Shown here: one piece after another, positions 13,661 through 21,727 of the stretch
How the letters are laid out: each line of letters begins with the position of its first letter
Numbering within the stretch: the stretch's first letter is position 1
Origin: Bacillus sp. AFS001701
GTDB taxonomy: Bacteria > Bacillota > Bacilli > Bacillales > Bacillaceae_G
DNA length: 42,060 bases
Assembly: GCF_002559405.1 (NCBI RefSeq)
Contig: NZ_NTZO01000009.1
Coordinates: forward strand, 1-42,060
Direction of reading: 5' to 3'
The notes under the pieces: generated by a model
The model's input: the letters and a program-made list of their open reading frames with translations, nothing else
What the model was told of the DNA's origin: nothing
The model's database searches: none
Made by a program: the position numbers and the translations under genes

Positions 13661-13691
13661 ATCATCACCTTCTATTAATTCTTAATTTGTT

Positions 13692-13724
13692 GAATCATAC
13701 ATGAATCATACATCAATCATACAT
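13692..13724. repeat. Three tandem 11-bp repeats, operator of the repressor gene
   Basis: GAATCATACAT (13692), GAATCATACAT (13703) and CAATCATACAT (13714) follow each other without gaps. The 11-bp period is one helical turn. On the minus strand each repeat contains a TATGAT -10-like hexamer, and the array lies 32 bp before the repressor start, so binding would control its own promoter. Confidence 0.65.
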
Positions 13725-13852
13725 GTTTACTATTCCATTCTACCTTGTACAATCCACTAATTGTAACTTTTAATCACATTATCACGAAAAGTGAAATTTG
13801 AACATTGGTAAATATAAGGAAAATAGTAATTACTTACAAATGTTGTATGTTA

Positions 13853-13946
13853 TTGTGAGTATTATCACCTTTTGTTATGAAAATTATACATAATCCTCAC
13901 AGAAAATAAAAAAACGTATTGACTGTACACAAATTGTGAGTATAAT
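13853..13946 (+). promoter_or_regulatory. Early promoter with duplicated operator
   Basis: A strong sigma-A promoter: TTGACT (13919-13924), 16-base spacer, TATAAT (13941-13946). TTGTGAGTAT occurs twice, at 13853-13862 (followed by TATCAC, making a GTGA...TCAC inverted pair) and at 13934-13943, overlapping the -10. CACAAATTGTG within the spacer is a perfect palindrome. Repressor binding here would block the early operon that starts at 13990. The whole 330-base gap 13661-13989 is a control region without another gene. Confidence 0.7.
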
Positions 13947-13989
13947 AAGGATTATAAGGTCGCATTTAGTGAGGGGTGAACTTACAAAA

Positions 13990-14193
13990 GTGAAGAATAA
14001 GGTAATGAAATCTTTAAGAGGTGATCGAACGCAGCAACAAGTTGCAGATGATTTAAACATCGCTTCGACTACATACAACATGATTGAAAACGGAAATCGT
14101 TTTCCACGCAAAGACTTACAATTAAAACTTTCAAAATACTTTGGAGTAACAATTGAAGAGTTATTTTTTTCTGAACAAGTTCACGATGAGTGA
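13990..14193 (+). CDS. Cro-like XRE regulator
   Basis: GTG start at 13990 preferred: the frame is open from 13936, but that lies inside the promoter, and GAGGGGTGA precedes this GTG by about 10 bases. 67 residues, nearly all HTH domain: MKSLRGDRTQQQVADDLNIA then STTYNMIENGNRFPRKDLQLKLSKYFGVTIEEL. First gene of the rightward early operon, divergent from the repressor at 13244, so it probably acts as Cro. Confidence 0.8.
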   Translation: MKNKVMKSLRGDRTQQQVADDLNIASTTYNMIENGNRFPRKDLQLKLSKYFGVTIEELFFSEQVHDE

Positions 14194-14242
14194 GAATTAG
14201 GACACAAAACATTAGCATAAACATTAGTAAGGGGTGATAAAA

Positions 14243-14389
14243 ATGGCTCTTCGGATCATCAAGAGGACTTTCGGCACAAAAGACATACAAGAAGCCTTTC
14301 AAGAAGCTTTAGAACCTTACTTCCAGGATGAAGTCACAATTGAAACGATTTTAAATAATCAAAAGGATCGTGAAGAGGAGGGAAAATAA
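14243..14389 (+). CDS. Small early protein (48 aa)
   Basis: The ATG follows AAGGGGTGATAAAA. The product MALRIIKRTFGTKDIQEAFQ continues EALEPYFQDEVTIETILNNQ and ends in an acidic tail; soluble and helical. The next gene's ATG starts one base after this stop, so they are translated together. Function unknown. Confidence 0.65.
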   Translation: MALRIIKRTFGTKDIQEAFQEALEPYFQDEVTIETILNNQKDREEEGK

Positions 14390-14518
14390 ATGCTTTCTTT
14401 ATATGGTATGTGGCTTATTGTAGCAGTTGGTTTTGCTGCTTTGTTGGTTCTAAGAGCTGTAGGTCCACATTGGTATAAACAATTATTTGATAAGTATCTT
14501 TGGACAATTGGCGAGTAA
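14390..14518 (+). CDS. Small single-pass membrane protein (42 aa)
   Basis: Starts immediately after the previous stop, with GAGGAGG eight bases upstream. One hydrophobic helix (MWLIVAVGFAALLVL, residues 7-21) is followed by a basic/aromatic tail (GPHWYKQLFDKYLW). Function unknown; position in the immediate-early operon suggests a regulatory or host-takeover membrane peptide (inference). Confidence 0.65.
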   Translation: MLSLYGMWLIVAVGFAALLVLRAVGPHWYKQLFDKYLWTIGE

Positions 14519-14563
14519 CAAATTTTTTTAACTAAATAATGGACAAGCAGGAGGAACTGATTA

Positions 14564-15232
14564 ATGGGGAACTTACAAGTAGTTAATCACAATGGAGTAA
14601 ATGTTATTAGTTCGGTAGAAGTTGCTGCAATGGTTGGTAGAGATCACAGCGATTTAATGAAGTCCATTCGTAAATATACAGAAACACTTCACTCGGCAAA
14701 TCTTCCTAGTGAAACATTCTTTTTACCAAGTGAATATCAAAATTCAAGAAATCAAAAACAACCGTGTTTCCTACTTACTAAAAAAGGTTGCGATATGGTA
14801 GCAAACAAAATGACTGGTGAAAAAGGGATCTTATTCACAGCAGCTTACGTAGATAAATTTCATGAAATGGAAAAGGTAGTTACTCAACAATTACCACAAA
14901 TGACACCATTACAAATGATTCATACCATGACAGATGAAATGATAAAGCAAGATAAGCGTTTAGAAAGCTTAGAAGATAAAGTAAATAACCAGTTAACTTT
15001 AGACTTCGGCCAACAAAGAATGGTCCAAAACGCTAAAAACAAGCGAGTTTATCAATTATGGAATAACGGAACAATTAACCAAGATATTTTAGATACACTT
15101 CCAAAAGTTCATGCTGCTATCGGTAGAGATTTGAAAAACGCTTTTGCAGTAAACAGTTTTAGAGATATTCGTAAACATGAGTATGAGGAAGCGATCAACT
15201 ACATAAATGCTTGGAGACCTAGCTTAGTTTAA
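14564..15232 (+). CDS. Rha-family phage regulatory protein
   Basis: 222 residues. The N-terminal Rha domain (about 10-105) contains VISSVEVAAMVGRDHSDLMKSI, FLPSEYQNSRNQKQPCFLLT and MTGEKGILFTAAYVDKFHEME. The C-terminal part (about 135-220) resembles the ORF6C domain of phage antirepressors. Rha proteins act in phage gene regulation and lysogeny/lysis control. Good SD (GGAGG) before the ATG. It is the fourth gene of the early operon. Confidence 0.9.
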   Translation: MGNLQVVNHNGVNVISSVEVAAMVGRDHSDLMKSIRKYTETLHSANLPSETFFLPSEYQNSRNQKQPCFLLTKKGCDMVANKMTGEKGILFTAAYVDKFHEMEKVVTQQLPQMTPLQMIHTMTDEMIKQDKRLESLEDKVNNQLTLDFGQQRMVQNAKNKRVYQLWNNGTINQDILDTLPKVHAAIGRDLKNAFAVNSFRDIRKHEYEEAINYINAWRPSLV

Positions 15233-15297
15233 CTTTTAGATCCTTCGCGAAATTTGATGATTGAAAACTGTCATAACTTTGAAGGGGGGTGAAGACA

Positions 15298-15447
15298 ATG
15301 GAAAACGTCGGTGAATGTATTGGATGTAAAGAAAACATCTATAAAGGTGATGAAATACTTAGACATCCAAATGGCGGAAAGATTCATGATAATAATGATT
15401 GTTTTGAAGAGTACATTCGTGAAATTTGTTTTAGTACAAATGCATAA
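15298..15447 (+). CDS. Small cysteine/histidine protein (49 aa)
   Basis: The ATG follows GGGGGGTGA. Sequence MENVGECIGCKENIYKGDEI continues RHPNGGKIHDNNDCFEEYI. C-x2-C, a His and two later Cys suggest a small zinc-binding fold seen in many phage early regions. Soluble. Function unknown. Confidence 0.65.
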   Translation: MENVGECIGCKENIYKGDEILRHPNGGKIHDNNDCFEEYIREICFSTNA

Positions 15448-15540
15448 AAAAACAGCTAACCAAAGGTCAGCCATTTAATAAAGCCTAGGAACTTTAATTA
15501 TATGCGTTGACTCCTAGAATATGCAATAGGAGGGAGAAAA

Positions 15541-15786
15541 TTGGAAGAGGTATATGTATACGATGTTAACTATCGAATGCAATATCATCCAGAATTCCAT
15601 CAGAAGCATGGTAAAAACTTCACTGAAGATGAGCTTGAGTATCTTTGTAAATACTACGAAGCAGACGATCTACAGACTGTAGCTTTTGCGCTTGAAAAAA
15701 CTGAAGCAGCTATTCAAATGAAAGTAAGTAATTTAAGAAAAACAGGACTGTTCGAGTTCTATAAAAATAGAAATCTTTATTACTAA
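15541..15786 (+). CDS. Small HTH/Myb-like early phage protein
   Basis: TTG start with AGGAGGGAG four bases upstream. 81 residues; NFTEDELEYLCKYYEADDLQ followed by TVAFALEKTEAAIQMKVSNLRK is a tri-helical SANT/Myb-like pattern for DNA binding. It precedes the ATPase-RecT pair by 13 bases, a placement I know for such proteins in Firmicutes phages. It may regulate or assist the recombination module. Confidence 0.65.
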   Translation: MEEVYVYDVNYRMQYHPEFHQKHGKNFTEDELEYLCKYYEADDLQTVAFALEKTEAAIQMKVSNLRKTGLFEFYKNRNLYY

Positions 15787-15799
15787 ACGGAGGGGAACT

Positions 15800-17329
15800 A
15801 TGAAAATTTCATTCGATTTTATTAAAGTAATTAATTTTAAAAACCATAAGGATTTAGCTATCAATTTTAAAGATATTACAAACATTGAAGGTCGTAACGG
15901 AGCTGGTAAATCAACAATAGGTGATGCGCCAACTTGGTTATTATTCGGTACTGATATCAATGGTAATAAATTAGATCCTAAACCCATTGGTGAAGATGAT
16001 GTAGAAACTACGGTTTTACTAGTTCTAAATGTAGATGGAAAAGAATTTCAGTTAGCTAAATCACAAAAGAAAACAGCTAAATACTTTATCAACGAAGTGC
16101 CAGAAAAAGCTACAAAATTTAATGAACTTGTCAGTGAGTTGTTTGATAAAGATTTATTCTTATCAATTTTCAATCCTACTTATTTTTCTAGCCAAAATTG
16201 GCAGGACCAAAGAAAACAGTTGCTACAGTACGTTCCAGAACCATTAAACAAAGAAGTATTCGCGGAGCTTCATGAAATGTCCGTAAGCATATTAGAACCG
16301 GAATTTAAAAAACATAACATAGATGATTTAGAAAAAATACATCGTGATCAATACAACAAATTGGACAAGTCTTCCGAACGTGCTGGCGAAAGAGTAGTTA
16401 CATTACGCGAGCAATTAGAAAAATTTAAGTTCGATAACTTAGATCGAGTAAACGAAAAGACATTACAGCAATTAGAAGTTCAAAAATCTGAAATCAATAA
16501 ATTTCAATCCCAAAATCAACAAGTTAATAACAAGATATCCACAATTAGAGTAAAAATGTCAACGTTATATACGCAGTTAAAAAGACAAAGAGAAAAGGTT
16601 ATAGCCATTAAAAATGAAGAGATCAATATGAATTGTAGTACTTGCGGTCAATTATTAAATGAAGAATCCATCGGAAAAGTTAAGAAGAATAAACAACTGG
16701 TTTTCTCTAAAGAAGTTGAGTACGGAAAAGAGCTATCAGCTGAATATTCGCAATTGAAAATGGAGTTAGAAGAACTTGAAAACACTAATCAGATTCCAAT
16801 TGACCAGGACTTATTAGAGCAAATCAACAATGAAATTATTCAAATCAAAACTCAATTAAATCAAGTGAATCAGGTGGAACGACTTAAAGCTGAATTAATT
16901 GATGCTGAAGCTAATAAAGAAGAAATCCGCACCAAGCGAAACAAGTCATTAGCAATCATCGATGCAATTAAAGAATTTAGAACAAAGCGTTCTGAATTGA
17001 TGATTAAAAAGATTGATTCATTATTTACGAATATCTCAGTTAAGTTGTTTGAGCAATTGAAGAACGGTGAAGAAAGAGCAACTTTTGAAATCGAAATGCA
17101 TGGTAGACCTTTCAGTAAGTTATCAACTGCAGAACGCATTAAATGTGGTTTAGAACTTAGTGAAGTTCTATTGAAGCAATCTGAATTGATCGCTCCAACA
17201 TTTGTAGATAATGCAGAATCGATTCTTAAATTCTCAAAACCTACTGGTCAGCTGATTGTAGCAAGAGTAGTAGACACAGATTTTAATATAAAAACTATTC
17301 AATTAGAGGAGGAAGTTGTAAATGTCTAA
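15800..17329 (+). CDS. SbcC/Rad50-like AAA ATPase of the recombination module
   Basis: 509 residues. Walker A EGRNGAGKST (30-39); long coiled coil about 170-410 interrupted by CSTCGQ (C279-x2-C282), a Rad50-type zinc hook; a signature-like motif FSKLSTAERIKCGLEL (about 434-449) and Walker B-like LIAPTFVDNAESI (about 463-475). Only the ATPase is present; I see no linked SbcD or exonuclease gene. It overlaps the RecT gene by 8 bp, so the two probably act together in single-strand annealing or recombination-dependent replication. Confidence 0.85.
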   Translation: MKISFDFIKVINFKNHKDLAINFKDITNIEGRNGAGKSTIGDAPTWLLFGTDINGNKLDPKPIGEDDVETTVLLVLNVDGKEFQLAKSQKKTAKYFINEVPEKATKFNELVSELFDKDLFLSIFNPTYFSSQNWQDQRKQLLQYVPEPLNKEVFAELHEMSVSILEPEFKKHNIDDLEKIHRDQYNKLDKSSERAGERVVTLREQLEKFKFDNLDRVNEKTLQQLEVQKSEINKFQSQNQQVNNKISTIRVKMSTLYTQLKRQREKVIAIKNEEINMNCSTCGQLLNEESIGKVKKNKQLVFSKEVEYGKELSAEYSQLKMELEELENTNQIPIDQDLLEQINNEIIQIKTQLNQVNQVERLKAELIDAEANKEEIRTKRNKSLAIIDAIKEFRTKRSELMIKKIDSLFTNISVKLFEQLKNGEERATFEIEMHGRPFSKLSTAERIKCGLELSEVLLKQSELIAPTFVDNAESILKFSKPTGQLIVARVVDTDFNIKTIQLEEEVVNV

Positions 17330-18200
17330 TCAAGTAGCAGTTTCAAACACACAAGCAGTAGTAGGTACTTTCACACAAACGGAGCTGGATACATTAAAGC
17401 ACACAATCGCGGTAGGTACTTCAAATGAACAGTTCGCTTTATTCGTTCAAACATGTGTTAATTCAGGTCTTAATCCTTTCTTAAATCAGATCTACTGCAT
17501 TGTATATGGTGGAAAAATGAGCATCCAAGTAGCAGTTGAAGGTGTACTTGCATTAGCACGTAAACAACCAGGATTTAAAGGTGTAGATGTTGAGCTAGTC
17601 CATGAAAATGATGATTTCAAATACAATCCAGCTACTAAAGAAATTACTCACTCAGTTGGATTCCCTCGCGGAAAAGTAATAGGCGGATATGCAATTGCTA
17701 AGAAAGAGAACTTTACTGATGTTGTAACGCTTATGGAAGTAAGTGAAGTTGAACATATGACAAAAGGTAATAACAAAAATATGTGGACTAACTACTTTAA
17801 TGACATGTTCAAAAAGCACATTATGAAACGTGCAGCAAAGCTTCAATACGGTATTGAAATTGCTGAAGACGAACAAATCGGTTCAAGTTCAGTAGATGAA
17901 GCTAAATCTGGTTATCGTAAAGAAATTACTCCTAATCAGATTCAAATTGCTGAAGGTGAAGTAATTGATCCAGAGGATGAAATGAAATCACGCTGGAGTG
18001 AAATTAAAAGCAAACAAGTTAAATACAGTCTAAGCGAAGATGAACTTAAGAACATAATCAAAATCAATTTCAATAAAGTAGCGAAAGAACTTACACTGCA
18101 GCAATTGGTTGGTTTATCAAAACTAATCGATTTAGAGGGCAAGAAAAAGAAAACTTCAGAACCAGAAGAGATTACTTTTGATGATTTAGACGAGTTTTAA
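17322..18200 (+). CDS. recT: RecT/Bet-type single-strand annealing protein
   Basis: 292 residues. The core (about 15-185) contains FVQTCVNSGLNPFLNQIYCI, then SIQVAVEGVLALARKQPGF and later NMWTNYFNDMFKKHIMKRAA, motifs of the RecT/Bet family. The C-terminal third is charged and variable. It binds ssDNA and anneals complementary strands during phage recombination. The ATG follows GGAGGAAG and overlaps the ATPase gene; it is part of the early operon. Confidence 0.9.
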   Translation: MSNQVAVSNTQAVVGTFTQTELDTLKHTIAVGTSNEQFALFVQTCVNSGLNPFLNQIYCIVYGGKMSIQVAVEGVLALARKQPGFKGVDVELVHENDDFKYNPATKEITHSVGFPRGKVIGGYAIAKKENFTDVVTLMEVSEVEHMTKGNNKNMWTNYFNDMFKKHIMKRAAKLQYGIEIAEDEQIGSSSVDEAKSGYRKEITPNQIQIAEGEVIDPEDEMKSRWSEIKSKQVKYSLSEDELKNIIKINFNKVAKELTLQQLVGLSKLIDLEGKKKKTSEPEEITFDDLDEF

Positions 18201-18224
18201 TCCACAACTTAGAAGGAGGATAAT

Positions 18225-19022
18225 ATGGCTGGTTGGATATCACTTCATAGGAAGGTCAGAGACCATTGGCTCTATAAAGAAAAAAGAGTCTTCTCTAAAT
18301 TCGAAGCGTGGGTTGACCTTCTTATGGAGGTTAACCACCAAGATAATAAAGTTCTCTTAGGGAATGAATTAATCGAGGTAAAACGCGGTCAAACAATCAC
18401 TTCAATGAGGAAATTATGTGACCGTTGGGGATGGAGTAATACGAAAGTAAAACAGTTTTTAACTCTGTTACAAAATGATGGGATGATGACCTATAAAAGC
18501 GACACAAAAAAGACGGTTATAACCATTGCTAATTATGAGCATTTCCAGAATATGAGTGATGAAAAAACATCACAAAACACACACGGAAACGACACGAAAC
18601 AGACACGAAAACATACAAACAATAATGATAATAATGATAACAATGAAAATAAGGTTATATCTACTACTACTGGAATTGATCCTGAATACGGAGAATTAAT
18701 AACTATTTTTGAAAATAACATCGGAATGATTGCAGGATCGATTAATGAAGAAACTTATTATGAATTTTATCAATTGCTCGGAAAAGAATTAATTATACAT
18801 GCCATAAGAAAAGCTACTGAAAGAAATAAAAGAAGTTTTGGATATGTTAAATCCATTTTAAATAGTTGGATAAAAGCTAACTGCAAAACTGTAGCTGATG
18901 CTGAAGCATTTGATCAACAACACTTTAGTCAAAATAAAAAAGGGGTGAACCGAGTTGGAAAGTCTACAAGCGATACTAAAAAATACGACTTCTCAAACAT
19001 CACCGTCAACACAAGGGAATAG
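18225..19022 (+). CDS. DnaD-like replication initiator
   Basis: 265 residues. The N-terminal winged-helix domain (MAGWISLHRKVRDHWLYKEK ... SMRKLCDRWGWSNTKVKQFL) is that of phage replisome organisers. An Asn-rich linker (about 115-142) leads to a C-terminal DnaD/DnaB2-like domain (EYGELITIFENNIGMIAGSI ... RSFGYVKSILNSWIKANC). It should bind the phage origin and recruit helicase through the loader encoded next, whose start overlaps it. The repetitive AT-rich stretch coding for the linker may be the origin itself. GAAGGAGG precedes the ATG. Confidence 0.85.
   Translation: MAGWISLHRKVRDHWLYKEKRVFSKFEAWVDLLMEVNHQDNKVLLGNELIEVKRGQTITSMRKLCDRWGWSNTKVKQFLTLLQNDGMMTYKSDTKKTVITIANYEHFQNMSDEKTSQNTHGNDTKQTRKHTNNNDNNDNNENKVISTTTGIDPEYGELITIFENNIGMIAGSINEETYYEFYQLLGKELIIHAIRKATERNKRSFGYVKSILNSWIKANCKTVADAEAFDQQHFSQNKKGVNRVGKSTSDTKKYDFSNITVNTRE
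18617..18655. other. AT-rich iteron-like stretch inside the initiator gene (origin candidate)
   Basis: Short AATGATAA-type repeats (AATAATGATA, AATAATGATA, ACAATGAAAA) lie in the linker-coding part of the initiator gene. Many phages place the origin inside the initiator gene. This is positional inference; no melting or binding data can be read from the sequence. Confidence 0.35.
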
Positions 19023-19761
19023 ATGTGATGAATGCGGTAGGAAACTAAAGATTCAAATAGATGGTGAAGAAAAGTGCTGGTACTGCGAAGTTGTTCTAAG
19101 TGAAGACAAACAAATTGTAGCATCGATGAATCTTCAAAATGAGAAACAAAAGATTATTAATTTGTATCGTGGTTTTGAAGATAGTAGTTTTATTAATCCT
19201 GAATTAAAGAAAGCAACGTTTAATAACTACAAAGTGGAAACCAAAGACCAAATTAATGCATTAAGGTTCTGTGAATCCTATGTAAGTCGTTTTAAAGGTG
19301 ATAAACCAGAAAACTTATTTTTATATGGAACTCCTGGTATTGGTAAAAGTCATTTATCTGTATCTATTACGAAAGAATTGATGAAAAAAGGGATCGCAGC
19401 TGCATTCATTCCAGCTCCTAAAATATTCACTAAGATTAAAGAAACGTGGTCGAAGAATTCAATTATAAGTGAATCGGAATTTTTAAGGTCGTTAGCAACT
19501 ATTGATTGTTTAGTAATTGACGATATTGGAACGGAATACAGAAGTAACAAATTGGATGAAGAAGATTCGTGGGCAAAGAAGAAGCTATTTGAAGTAATAG
19601 ATAGTCGAGTCGGTCGTTCAACAATTTATACAAGTAACTATGATCCTAACAATCTATTAGAAATGTATGGTGAACGAGATTTTAGTCGAATGATTCAGCA
19701 TACAACGATTTTGGAAATGTATGGTCAAAATAATCGAATGAAAAATATTAAAGAGGGTTAA
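18955..19761 (+). CDS. DnaC-like helicase loader
   Basis: 268 residues from a TTG with AGGGGTGA six bases upstream. N-terminal zinc-binding segment CDECGRK...CWYCEV (C24, C27, C41, C44). AAA+ domain: Walker A YGTPGIGKSH (about 123-132), Walker B LVIDDIGTE (about 186-194), then SRVGRSTIYTSNYDPNNLLE and an arginine-finger region (ERDFSRMIQ). Matches DnaC/IstB-type loaders that load the host replicative helicase at the origin. It overlaps the initiator gene by 68 bp in another frame. Confidence 0.9.
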   Translation: MESLQAILKNTTSQTSPSTQGNRCDECGRKLKIQIDGEEKCWYCEVVLSEDKQIVASMNLQNEKQKIINLYRGFEDSSFINPELKKATFNNYKVETKDQINALRFCESYVSRFKGDKPENLFLYGTPGIGKSHLSVSITKELMKKGIAAAFIPAPKIFTKIKETWSKNSIISESEFLRSLATIDCLVIDDIGTEYRSNKLDEEDSWAKKKLFEVIDSRVGRSTIYTSNYDPNNLLEMYGERDFSRMIQHTTILEMYGQNNRMKNIKEG

Positions 19762-19764
19762 GGT

Positions 19765-19920
19765 ATGTGCTCAAAAGTAATTGAAGTTTATCCAGGTGTA
19801 ATTCAATTTCAATCATGTTCGTGTAGTGATTGCTTAGCGAAGAAAGAAGCAACTAAAGAGTTTTATAAAAAATTCGATACTCTGTATGAGCAATTCCAAC
19901 TTAAAAAAGGAAGCTCCTGA
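19765..19920 (+). CDS. Small cysteine-rich early protein (51 aa)
   Basis: ATG three bases after the loader stop, with AGAGGGTTAAGG upstream. MCSKVIEVYPGVIQFQSCSC continues SDCLAKKEATKEFYKKFDTL. The CSCSDC cluster suggests a metal site. Its last codons and stop are part of a perfect inverted repeat (19912-19945). Function unknown. Confidence 0.6.
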   Translation: MCSKVIEVYPGVIQFQSCSCSDCLAKKEATKEFYKKFDTLYEQFQLKKGSS

Positions 19921-19945
19921 TGAGCCAATCAAACAATCAGGAGCT
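19912..19945 (+). repeat. 10-bp perfect inverted repeat at a stop codon
   Basis: AGCTCCTGAT (19912-19921) and ATCAGGAGCT (19936-19945), separated by 14 bases. The left arm contains the stop of the 51-residue gene. No T-run follows, so it is more likely an RNA stability or processing hairpin than a terminator; read-through to the gene at 20037 is expected. Confidence 0.6.
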
Positions 19946-20036
19946 AGGAGTTGCGTGATAAATGCCTCTTGGACAAGGCTTGGTCTAATTATATACAAGA
20001 AAACTTTAAAATATACCTAATTTTTCGGAGGAATTC

Positions 20037-20249
20037 ATGAAAAAGAAAGGTTGGAATGACTTATTCAAAACAGATGAGATAAAAACGGATGAACAAGAAA
20101 TTGTTCGTCCTGGCATCTGTACAAATTGTGGACATGGTTATTTCAAATTAAAAATTGTTAAACGTCGCTTACTCAGAGGATGTAAGAAGTGTGGCGAGGT
20201 TATAGATCCGGAAAATATGAAAGTTCTTAGGAAGGGGAAAAAACAATGA
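20037..20249 (+). CDS. Small zinc-ribbon protein (70 aa)
   Basis: Start supported by GGAGG six bases upstream. 70 residues with CTNCGHGYF (C28, C31) and GCKKCGEV (C49, C52), a four-cysteine zinc ribbon, and a highly basic character (KRRLLRG, RKGKKQ). Nucleic-acid binding is likely. The stop overlaps the next start (ATGA). Confidence 0.7.
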   Translation: MKKKGWNDLFKTDEIKTDEQEIVRPGICTNCGHGYFKLKIVKRRLLRGCKKCGEVIDPENMKVLRKGKKQ

Positions 20250-20521
20250 TTATTACTACAACTACTGAATTAATTGCAAAATGCTTATCACGTACAGAAA
20301 GTTTTGCAGTAAAAGAGTTCTTCAATGCAATTAAAGGTGAGGAAAAAGGAAAAATGAGCATGAGAACCTTATCAGCAACTAATTCAATAACTGTAGCTGC
20401 ACTTAGAAAATTAGAGATAGTTGGAATTCTTAAGACTCGTAGTTTAGGAGCTAAGGGTACACGTTATCAAATTCTAAATATGGCTGCTCTTAAAGATGTT
20501 GTAAGGAATTTAAACATATGA
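20246..20521 (+). CDS. Orphan CodY-type winged-helix protein
   Basis: 91 residues. The C-terminal two-thirds (SMRTLSATNSITVAALRKLE, then GILKTRSLGAKGTRYQILN) matches what I recall of the DNA-binding domain of Bacillus CodY ([20 protein letters not shown], then MKGT...VLN): ALRKLE, RSLG, KGT and LN are shared and spaced alike. The GAF ligand domain of CodY, which senses branched-chain amino acids, is absent. So it would bind DNA, possibly CodY boxes, without responding to nutrients. It overlaps its neighbours on both sides by 4 bp in the early operon. Confidence 0.7.
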   Translation: MIITTTTELIAKCLSRTESFAVKEFFNAIKGEEKGKMSMRTLSATNSITVAALRKLEIVGILKTRSLGAKGTRYQILNMAALKDVVRNLNI

Positions 20522-20940
20522 GTAATCAGATTAATTTCACAATATATGGAGAACCAGTTGCACAGGGTAGACCAAAATTTACTACGTTTGGTGGAAATGT
20601 TCGAGCATACGATCCAAAAAAATCAAAGGATTTTAAAGAGTACTGCAAATTAGCTGCAGCTGATTATAGACCAGAACAACTTTTAGAAGGTCCATTAAAG
20701 CTAGAAGTTAAAGTTTATAAATCCATTTTAAAAAGTTTTTCTAAGAAAAAAGCAATTGCAGCAGAGCAAGGTATTTTAAGGCCAACAACTAAGCCAGATG
20801 TAGACAACTATGTCAAAGGAGTTAAGGATGCTCTTAAATCAATCATCTGGAAAGATGACAGCCAAGTAGTAGAGCTGACAGTTAGTAAATGGTATAGCAA
20901 TGCACCACGTATTGAAGTAACTATTAATCAATTATTCTAG
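20518..20940 (+). CDS. rusA: RusA-family Holliday junction resolvase
   Basis: 140 residues. Motifs FTIYGEPVAQGRPKFTTFGG at the N-terminus and TTKPDVDNYVKGVKDALKSI (residues about 90-109) with the catalytic aspartates of RusA, followed by WKDDSQVVELTVSKWY. It cuts four-way junctions formed during recombination or replication before packaging. ATG overlaps the previous stop. Confidence 0.92.
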   Translation: MSNQINFTIYGEPVAQGRPKFTTFGGNVRAYDPKKSKDFKEYCKLAAADYRPEQLLEGPLKLEVKVYKSILKSFSKKKAIAAEQGILRPTTKPDVDNYVKGVKDALKSIIWKDDSQVVELTVSKWYSNAPRIEVTINQLF

Positions 20941-20953
20941 GAGGATTATTTAA

Positions 20954-21670
20954 ATGGCATACGTTGAATTTAAAGCATTAGTTAAAAAGGTAAATCTTAA
21001 ACCAAAGGGTGTAAAAGAAATTGTTTTAGAAATTAACGGTACTGCTTTAGATGGCAAGTTAGACCAGCTCTCAGAAATGATTGACCAAAAAGTCGAAGTG
21101 AATTTGGATTCGTTAGTGGTTAATTACAACGTCACTATTAATGCTAAAACAAATAAACCTATCACTGAATACAAGGTTGATGATAAAGGTGTTGTTTCAG
21201 AGGTACAGCCTACACATGAACAATTAGAAGCAGATTTGGAACTACCACCTGAAAAGGTTAAAACACGAATTGAAGAAGAGCAATTGGATCGTGAAATTGT
21301 AGATAACTTCATATTGAGTGGATTATCACCAAACTACACTGATTTACCATATGATTTTGCAAACATTGTAAAACGAAAAATCGAAGGTGAATCATACTAT
21401 AAATTGGCCAATGAACTAGGAATTTCTTCTGGAAAGATTGTTGAATTTGTGGATGAGTATCGCAAACGGGTAGCTGCATCTGCTGTAGCATGGCATGAAT
21501 GGAAAGAAAATCAAGAAACAGGGTCTACAAGCGAAGAAGAGCAAACAAGTAGTGAAGAAGTCGTTCCAGAAGAACAAGTTGCTGAAACGGTTGAAGAAAC
21601 TGAAGTGGAGTCTTCTGATCAAGAAGACGTAGAAATAGATTTTGAATCGTTTGATAATGAAGAATTTTAA
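20954..21670 (+). CDS. Phage protein with HTH-like segment and acidic tail
   Basis: 238 residues. An N-terminal beta-rich region (1-60: MAYVEFKALVKKVNLKPKGV...) is followed by a helical middle with YYKLANELGISSGKIVEFVDEYRKR (about 145-169), an HTH-like pattern, and a very acidic C-terminus (about 185-238) rich in Glu. AGGAGG precedes the ATG. The acidic tail recalls ssDNA-binding or DNA-mimic tails, but no OB-fold is certain. Family not recognised. Confidence 0.6.
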   Translation: MAYVEFKALVKKVNLKPKGVKEIVLEINGTALDGKLDQLSEMIDQKVEVNLDSLVVNYNVTINAKTNKPITEYKVDDKGVVSEVQPTHEQLEADLELPPEKVKTRIEEEQLDREIVDNFILSGLSPNYTDLPYDFANIVKRKIEGESYYKLANELGISSGKIVEFVDEYRKRVAASAVAWHEWKENQETGSTSEEEQTSSEEVVPEEQVAETVEETEVESSDQEDVEIDFESFDNEEF

Positions 21671-21679
21671 TTGAACATG

Positions 21680-21702
21680 TAGGAGGTTTTTCCTCCTGCT
21701 TT
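21680..21702 (+). terminator. Weak terminator or attenuator hairpin
   Basis: AGGAGG, TTTTT, CCTCCT followed by GCTTTTAT. The stem sits just after the stop at 21670 and carries an SD-like arm. It may attenuate transcription into the downstream small genes. Confidence 0.45.
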
Positions 21703-21727
21703 TATAAAATCGAATAGGGTGAATTTC

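Noticed and set aside
15800-18200. RecE-type exonuclease partner for RecT
   Set aside because: The upstream gene has SbcC/Rad50 motifs (Walker A, zinc hook) and no nuclease signature.
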